Assembly: GCA_014804785.1 (NCBI GenBank)
Contig: JAAUZD010000026.1
Location: forward strand, 304,555-360,768
Direction: 5' to 3'
Length of the DNA: 56,214 nt
DNA from: Lachnospiraceae bacterium
Lineage (GTDB): Bacteria; Bacillota; Clostridia; Lachnospirales; Lachnospiraceae
The translations under genes and the position numbers were made by a program. This document shows, piece after piece, positions 50,879-56,214 of this stretch (position 1 is its first letter; every line of letters starts with the position of its first letter). The notes under the pieces are model-generated. The model was not told the origin of the DNA. It made no database searches and was given only the letters and a program-made list of their open reading frames with translations.

Positions 50879-51715
50879 ATGATAGAACTTTTTGAGAAAA
50901 ATATGAAACTGGATGAAAGACAGTCGTCAAAAGGAAATCAGCTAAAGTGGGAGAATAATGGCATCTGGTACAAAGCTGACTATACCGGATATGAGGGACT
51001 GACCGAATATGTGGTTTCCGGTCTGATTTCTTGCAGCAGTCTTTTAGAAGAAGAATATGTATCCTATCAGACAGAAGTTATTTCCTATAAGCATAATCAG
51101 TATCTTGCCTGCAAAAGCAGAAACTTTCTGCCGGAGGGTTGGAAACTGATTACTCTGGAGAGGTTGTTTCAAAGCATGTATGGTCAAAGTTTGAATAAGT
51201 CCATTTACTCAATCAGAGACCATGCGGGCAGAGTCAGATTTTTGGTGGAGCAGACGGTCAGGATGACAGGTCTTAAAGAATTCGGTGCTTATTTGAGTAA
51301 ACTATTGACGATTGATGCGCTGTTTCTCAATGAGGACAGACATACACATAATATTGCAGTACTTCTGGATGATATGGGGGAATATCATTATTGTCCATTT
51401 TTTGACCATGGTGCAGCTCTATTGTCTGATACTACCATGGACTATCCGATGGCAGGTGAAGTTTCAGAACTGATAGGCGAAGCAAGGGCAAAGACGTTCT
51501 GTCAGGATTTTGATGAACAGTTGGATATTGTGGAAGAACTGTATGGTCAGCATATACATTTTTTTTATAATGATGAAACGGTCGATAAGCTGCTTCGTGA
51601 GGAATCATTTTATCCCGAGGAGATAAAAAACAGGGTTAAGATGATTCTTATGAATCAGAGGAGGAAATATAGCTATTTATTTACGAGCAGTGCCAAGCTG
51701 TTTCCCAATAAATAG
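50879..51715 (+). CDS. HipA-like kinase (toxin candidate)
   Basis: 278 aa from ATG 50879, 5 bp after the regulator stop; AGGTGA overlaps that stop codon. An ATP-site Lys is likely in GIWYKADYTGYEGLTEYVVS. The catalytic loop NEDRHTHNIAVLLDD and the Mg-binding Asp in CPFFDHGAALLSD are the HipA/CtkA pattern. It is much shorter than E. coli HipA (440 aa) because the N-terminal subdomain is missing, recalling HipT of three-part HipBST systems. HipA kinases phosphorylate tRNA synthetases or other targets and cause growth arrest. An ileS gene lies 1.5 kb away, which may be chance. Confidence 0.78.
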   Translation: MIELFEKNMKLDERQSSKGNQLKWENNGIWYKADYTGYEGLTEYVVSGLISCSSLLEEEYVSYQTEVISYKHNQYLACKSRNFLPEGWKLITLERLFQSMYGQSLNKSIYSIRDHAGRVRFLVEQTVRMTGLKEFGAYLSKLLTIDALFLNEDRHTHNIAVLLDDMGEYHYCPFFDHGAALLSDTTMDYPMAGEVSELIGEARAKTFCQDFDEQLDIVEELYGQHIHFFYNDETVDKLLREESFYPEEIKNRVKMILMNQRRKYSYLFTSSAKLFPNK

Positions 51716-51771
51716 ACGTTTTATTGCATAAGAAATCATTATTGTTTTACCGATTTTTAATAAATATTTTA

Positions 51772-51800
51772 TTGACGAAACAAGCGCACCTTGTTACAAT
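51772..51800 (+). promoter_or_regulatory. Promoter of the Rpn-like gene
   Basis: TTGACG (51772-51777), 17 bp, TACAAT (51795-51800). The leader from there to the gene is ~190 bp, with AAAGGAGG at 51983-51990. Confidence 0.6.
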
Positions 51801-51994
51801 AAATTAAAGCATAGAAATTCTAACGGAAATTCGTTCTATCATCTTAATTTTCTAATAAGTATTCCATGCAGGAATACATCATCTGTACTAGAATCCTTGC
51901 TTAATTATCAATTGAAACCAAATAGGGCAGGGAGCAGGTGAAAACCTTTTGCGGAGGATTTTATGCTCCTGCGCCTCTGACAAAAGGAGGATGA

Positions 51995-52852
51995 ATGAAG
52001 AGGACCGAAGAGAAGAAAGACACGGTGGAGAAGGAGTTCATAGCATTTCCGGACATTGCGGCAGATGTGATTAATGTACTCCTGTATCAAGGAAAAGAAG
52101 TAGTAAAGGCAGAGAATCTGCTTGCAGGACCCACAGAGACCATCTATCAGGGATGGAAGAAGCAGCGCAGTCAGTATGAGGACTTATGCAAGTATGAACT
52201 GGCAGACGGACGTGTAAATATCATGTATTTGATTGCTAATCAGAGCAGAACGGATGGGAAGATGCTTCTTCGCAAGGCAGGTTATACAGGCGGCGTTTAC
52301 AGGGAGCAGTATGAAAAGAAGACGCAGGGGATTTTTCCTGTTATCGAGTTTGTACTGTATTGGGGCATTCCCAGATGGAGAAGCAGCTGCAATACCCGGC
52401 GGCTGTTCCGGGGACGTAAACTTGTTGATGAAGCATGGAAATACATAGACGAATTGCAACTTCATGTGTTCGAGATGCGGCATCTGACGAAAGAGACACG
52501 GGCACTTTTTCATAGTGATATGCGTATTGTAGTTGATTATCTTGCAGAGGGAAATCAATACCGCTCTGAGAAAAAAATAGTCCATAAGGCAGCATTAATC
52601 AGAATGATAAAAGTGCTTTCAGGCGAAATGGATACGGAGAATATTGAGACGTGGATGGAAGAACAGGGAATCAGAGAGGAGGATGAAATTACAGTGTGTG
52701 AATTATTCGATCAATATGTAAGACAGGGGGAAAATCGCTTTGCGAAGTTGGTGCAGATGCTGCTTGAGGGAGGTAGAAACGAGGACATAAAAAGAGCAGT
52801 TTCTGACCAGAACTATAGGGAACAGCTATATGCGGAAACTGGGATGATTTAG
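51995..52852 (+). CDS. Rpn/PD-(D/E)XK nuclease-like protein
   Basis: 285 aa with AAAGGAGG before ATG 51995. Opening EFIAFPDIAADVINVLLYQG and KAENLLAGPTETIYQGW, then a core DLCKYELADGRVNIMYLIAN and GIFPVIEFVLYWGIPRW. This matches the Rpn (YhgA-like, 'PD-(D/E)XK nuclease family transposase') group common in Clostridia. These are recombination-promoting nucleases rather than true transposases; the active-site residues here are not the textbook set, with Asn/Gln where Glu-x-Gln is usual, so activity is uncertain. Confidence 0.72.
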   Translation: MKRTEEKKDTVEKEFIAFPDIAADVINVLLYQGKEVVKAENLLAGPTETIYQGWKKQRSQYEDLCKYELADGRVNIMYLIANQSRTDGKMLLRKAGYTGGVYREQYEKKTQGIFPVIEFVLYWGIPRWRSSCNTRRLFRGRKLVDEAWKYIDELQLHVFEMRHLTKETRALFHSDMRIVVDYLAEGNQYRSEKKIVHKAALIRMIKVLSGEMDTENIETWMEEQGIREEDEITVCELFDQYVRQGENRFAKLVQMLLEGGRNEDIKRAVSDQNYREQLYAETGMI

Positions 52853-52882
52853 TCATTATTAAAAGTTTAAGATACGCAGGGC

Positions 52883-52910
52883 TTGACAAAACACGTACCT
52901 GTGGTGTAAT
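52883..52910 (+). promoter_or_regulatory. ileS promoter
   Basis: TTGACA (52883-52888), 16 bp, TGTAAT (52905-52910), about 30 bp before the first T-box helix. Confidence 0.65.
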
Positions 52911-52940
52911 TTTTACTTATCATATTTATACGAGAAAAGC

Positions 52941-53220
52941 AATGACGAAGACAGTAGCTGCTTTCCAAACATCACAGCGAGCCGGAGCGGGTGAGAGCCG
53001 GTATTAGTAGGAAAACAGGGAATATCACTTCCAAGCTGCGGGCTGAAAATGTGAGATCTGACATGTGAAATATCTACGTGTGAAGGTTTGCATATGAGTA
53101 AGCTTATGCCGGGGTCCTCCGTTAAAGGAAAACATATTAAGCCGTAGGATAATCGGTGCGTATGGTAATTAGGTGGTATAACGCGGTAACAACAGCCTCG
53201 TCCTATTTACGGACGGGGCT
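52941..53220 (+). promoter_or_regulatory. T-box leader (tRNA-Ile sensing) of ileS
   Basis: Stem I begins near GCAATGACGAAGACAGTAG and contains GCCGGAGCGGGTGAGAGCCGG. The specifier loop reads GAATATCACTTCC with ATC (53024-53026), an Ile codon. The T-box proper AATTAGGTGGTATAACGCGG is at 53167-53186. The terminator AGCCTCGTCC/GGACGGGGCT (53194-53220) with a T-rich tail completes the switch. Uncharged tRNA-Ile would stabilise the antiterminator and raise ileS expression. Confidence 0.93.
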
Positions 53221-53251
53221 TATTCAATTTTTATAGGAAAGGAAGGAAATT

Positions 53252-56214
53252 ATGTATCAGAAAGTATCTACAGACTTGAATTTCGTGGATCGTGAAAAAG
53301 AAATCGAAAAATTCTGGCGTGAAAATGACATTTTCAAAAAGAGTATGGAAAGCAGAGAGGGGTGTCCTACTTACACATTTTATGACGGACCACCTACTGC
53401 CAATGGAAAGCCTCATATCGGTCATGTGCTGACCCGTGTCATTAAGGATATGATTCCCAGATACCGTACCATGAAAGGCTGTATGGTACCTAGAAAGGCG
53501 GGATGGGATACCCATGGACTTCCGGTGGAACTGGAAGTGGAGACGCTGCTTGGATTAGATGGGAAGGAACAGATTGAAGAATATGGTCTGGCTCCTTTTA
53601 TTGATAAGTGTAAGGAAAGCGTATGGAAATACAAAGGTATGTGGGAGGACTTCTCTGCCACCGTTGGTTTCTGGGCGGATATGGATGATCCTTATGTAAC
53701 ATACCATGATGATTTCATTGAGTCCGAGTGGTGGGCGCTTAAGCAGATCTGGGATAAGGGACTATTGTACAAAGGATTTAAGATTGTACCCTACTGCCCC
53801 AGATGCGGTACTCCGCTCTCATCCCATGAAGTTGCGCAGGGGTATAAGGCAGTCAAGGAACGTTCTGCGGTAGTGCGTTTTAAAGTGGTGGGCGAGGACG
53901 CTTATTTCCTAGCATGGACCACGACACCTTGGACATTGCCTTCCAACGTGGCATTGTGCGTGAATCCGGAAGAGACTTATGTGAAAGTAAAAGCGGCAGA
54001 CGGTCACAACTACTATATGGCACAGGCACTGCTTGACAATGTATTAGGAAAGCTTGCATCTGAGGGAGAAAAGGCATACGAGGTTCTGGAAACTTATACA
54101 GGAAAAGATTTGGAATATAAGGAATATGAGCCTTTATTTGCTTGTGCAGGCGAATCGGCAGCAAAACAGCATAAAAAGGGTCATTATGTGACCTGCGATA
54201 ATTATGTTACCATGACAGACGGTACCGGTATCGTTCATATTGCGCCTGCCTTTGGTGAGGATGATGCGCAGGTAGGACGTAAATATGATCTGCCTTTTGT
54301 ACAGTTCGTAGACGGCAAGGGCAATATGACGGAGGAAACTCCTTATGCAGGCAAGTTTGTAAAGGATGCGGATAAGGATATCTTAATTGACCTTGACAAA
54401 GAAGGGAAGCTTTTTGATGCACCTAAGTTCGAGCATGATTATCCGTTCTGCTGGAGATGTGACACTCCTTTGATTTATTATGCGAGAGAATCATGGTTCA
54501 TTAAGATGACGGCAGTCCGTGACGATCTGGTTCGCAATAATAAGACTGTAAACTGGATTCCTGAATCGATTGGAGAAGGACGTTTCGGAAACTGGCTTGA
54601 GAACATTCAGGACTGGGGCGTTTCACGTAACCGTTACTGGGGCACTCCGCTCAATATCTGGGAATGCGAAGACTGCGGACATCAGGAGTCGATTGGTTCC
54701 AGGGAGGAATTGGAAAAGTTAAGCGGCAATCCGGCGGCAAAGACGGTAGAGCTGCACAGACCTTATATTGATGAGATCACATGTACCTGTCCTAAGTGCG
54801 GAAAGACTATGAAGAGAGTGCCGGAGGTTATTGACTGTTGGTTCGACTCAGGCGCGATGCCTTTTGCACAGCATCATTATCCTTTTGAGAATAAAGAATT
54901 GTTTGAGGCACAGTTCCCCGCACAGTTTATTTCAGAAGCAGTGGATCAGACCCGCGGATGGTTCTATTCCCTAATGGCGGAATCCACCCTGTTGTTCAAC
55001 AAGGCGCCTTATGAAAATGTCATTGTCATGGGACATGTACAGGATGAGAATGGACAGAAGATGAGCAAGTCAAAAGGAAATGCGGTGGATCCTTTCGATG
55101 CACTGTCCACTTACGGTGCAGATGCAATCCGCTGGTATTTTTACATTAATTCTGCGCCATGGCTTCCCAACAGATTTCACGGGAAAGCGGTTATGGAAGG
55201 ACAGCGGAAGTTCCTTGGCACTTTATGGAACACTTATGCCTTCTTTATCCTTTATGCAAATATAGATGATTTTGATGCAACAAAATATACTTTGGAATAT
55301 GATAAGCTTCCTGTTATGGATAAATGGCTGTTATCCAAGTTAAATACGGCAATTAAGAAAGTGGACGATAATCTGGATCATTATAGGATTCCGGAAGCGG
55401 CCAGAGTGTTGGATAATTTCGTAGATGAAATGAGTAACTGGTATGTGCGCCGCTGCCGTGAACGTTTCTGGGCAAAGGGCATGGAGCAGGATAAGATCAA
55501 TGCTTACATGACACTTTATACAGCACTTGTTGAAATCTGCAAGTGCGCCGCACCGATGATTCCGTTTATGACAGAAGAAATTTATTTAAATCTTGTAAAG
55601 ACCAACGATAAGGAAGCTCCTGAAAGCATTCATTTATGTGATTTCCCGGTGGCAGACGATTCTATGATCGACAAAGAACTGGAAGAGAATATGGAGGAGG
55701 CATTGGACATCGTGGTGATGGGACGTGCGGCACGTAATGCGGCAAACATTAAGAATCGTCAGCCCATCGGAACCATGTATGTGAAAGCGCCTCATGCACT
55801 GGATGCATACTTTAAGGATATCATTGAAGATGAGTTGAATGTTAAAGAAGTCGTGTTCAAGGAAGATGTCAGCGATCTTACAAGCTACAGCTTTAAACCC
55901 CAGCTAAAGACTGTGGGACCGAAATACGGCAAACAGCTTGGCGGTATCAGAGAATATCTTTCTGCAGTGGACGGAACGCAGGCAATGAAACAGCTGAAAG
56001 CGGAGGGAGCGCTTCGCTTTGAGGTTGATGGTGCGGAAATCTCCCTTGCAGAGGAAGACTTACTCATCGATGTAGCCCAGAAGGCGGGCTTTGTAACGGA
56101 AGCTGACAATAGTGTAACTGTGGTTCTGGATACCAATCTTTCACCGGAACTGATTGAGGAAGGTTTTGTATACGAAGTCATCAGTAAGATTCAGACCATG
56201 CGTAAAGATGCCGG
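53252..56214 (+). CDS. ileS: Isoleucyl-tRNA synthetase, type 2 (3' end outside window)
   Basis: 987 codons visible from ATG 53252 (GGAAGGAAATT before it); the gene runs off the right edge. The HIGH motif is in ANGKPHIGHVLTRVIKD (~residue 54) and the KMSKS motif in ENGQKMSKSKGNAVDPFDAL (~603). Editing-domain text AWTTTPWTLPSNVAL and the phrases GWDTHGLPVELEVE, SSHEVAQGYK and CPRCGTPL fit the type 2 (eukaryote-like) IleS rather than the common bacterial type 1. Type 2 enzymes are naturally less sensitive to mupirocin. The HIGH motif here is canonical. Charges tRNA-Ile; controlled by the T-box upstream. Confidence 0.95.
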   Translation, partial: MYQKVSTDLNFVDREKEIEKFWRENDIFKKSMESREGCPTYTFYDGPPTANGKPHIGHVLTRVIKDMIPRYRTMKGCMVPRKAGWDTHGLPVELEVETLLGLDGKEQIEEYGLAPFIDKCKESVWKYKGMWEDFSATVGFWADMDDPYVTYHDDFIESEWWALKQIWDKGLLYKGFKIVPYCPRCGTPLSSHEVAQGYKAVKERSAVVRFKVVGEDAYFLAWTTTPWTLPSNVALCVNPEETYVKVKAADGHNYYMAQALLDNVLGKLASEGEKAYEVLETYTGKDLEYKEYEPLFACAGESAAKQHKKGHYVTCDNYVTMTDGTGIVHIAPAFGEDDAQVGRKYDLPFVQFVDGKGNMTEETPYAGKFVKDADKDILIDLDKEGKLFDAPKFEHDYPFCWRCDTPLIYYARESWFIKMTAVRDDLVRNNKTVNWIPESIGEGRFGNWLENIQDWGVSRNRYWGTPLNIWECEDCGHQESIGSREELEKLSGNPAAKTVELHRPYIDEITCTCPKCGKTMKRVPEVIDCWFDSGAMPFAQHHYPFENKELFEAQFPAQFISEAVDQTRGWFYSLMAESTLLFNKAPYENVIVMGHVQDENGQKMSKSKGNAVDPFDALSTYGADAIRWYFYINSAPWLPNRFHGKAVMEGQRKFLGTLWNTYAFFILYANIDDFDATKYTLEYDKLPVMDKWLLSKLNTAIKKVDDNLDHYRIPEAARVLDNFVDEMSNWYVRRCRERFWAKGMEQDKINAYMTLYTALVEICKCAAPMIPFMTEEIYLNLVKTNDKEAPESIHLCDFPVADDSMIDKELEENMEEALDIVVMGRAARNAANIKNRQPIGTMYVKAPHALDAYFKDIIEDELNVKEVVFKEDVSDLTSYSFKPQLKTVGPKYGKQLGGIREYLSAVDGTQAMKQLKAEGALRFEVDGAEISLAEEDLLIDVAQKAGFVTEADNSVTVVLDTNLSPELIEEGFVYEVISKIQTMRKDA

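Overview
The window looks like a chromosomal segment from a low-to-moderate GC, spore-forming Clostridia, most likely a gut Lachnospiraceae. Supporting signs are a SpoVT regulator, a T-box leader in front of ileS, YesM/YesN-type sensors, AGGAGG ribosome-binding sites and consensus SigA promoters. No rRNA, tRNA or CRISPR array was seen.

Layout. (1) 1-2.5 kb, minus strand: mutS2 and the start of a response-regulator gene. (2) 2.7-13.5 kb, plus strand: a tightly packed operon of two VgrG-like spike proteins, two paralogous DcrB/DUF1795-like small proteins (possible effector chaperones), three unrecognised proteins, a 1693-residue Rhs protein with an N-terminal PAAR-like DUF4280 domain, and a membrane protein that is probably its immunity protein. 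No tube, sheath, baseplate or ClpV gene is present, so this is an orphan spike/Rhs module in a Gram-positive. (3) 13.5-22.8 kb: an AT-rich graveyard of displaced Rhs toxin tips and immunity genes (rhs fragment, SUKH-3, DUF7674-like, Imm70, DUF5071, tandem paralogues), interrupted by an IS110-family element whose 5' noncoding end folds well and is a bridge-RNA candidate.

(4) 23-26 kb: DUF6056 membrane protein, PflA-like radical SAM protein, spoVT. (5) 26-33.4 kb: a three-gene extracytoplasmic sugar-sensing system (solute-binding protein, YesN-like regulator, YesM-like kinase) divergent from two near-identical tandem secreted hydrolases, one exported freely and one as a lipoprotein. (6) 33.4-45 kb: a C39-like peptidase; a sulfur amino-acid block (Cys/Met-metabolism PLP enzyme, PatB/MalY-type lyase, cysK), with two promoters sharing a TCCTACT-N5-AGTA operator; then a peptide ABC transporter operon (A-D-F-B-C) and an M20 hydrolase. 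A 326-bp structured inverted repeat lies between transporter and hydrolase, and a shorter relative lies at 49.2 kb.

(7) 45-50 kb: nicotinate phosphoribosyltransferase with an Eis-like acetyltransferase, and two exported proteins of unknown function. (8) 50.3-51.7 kb: an HTH protein plus HipA-like kinase operon, with two 19-bp operators at its promoter. (9) 52-56 kb: an Rpn-like nuclease protein, then a T-box leader and a type-2 (eukaryote-like) ileS that runs off the window.
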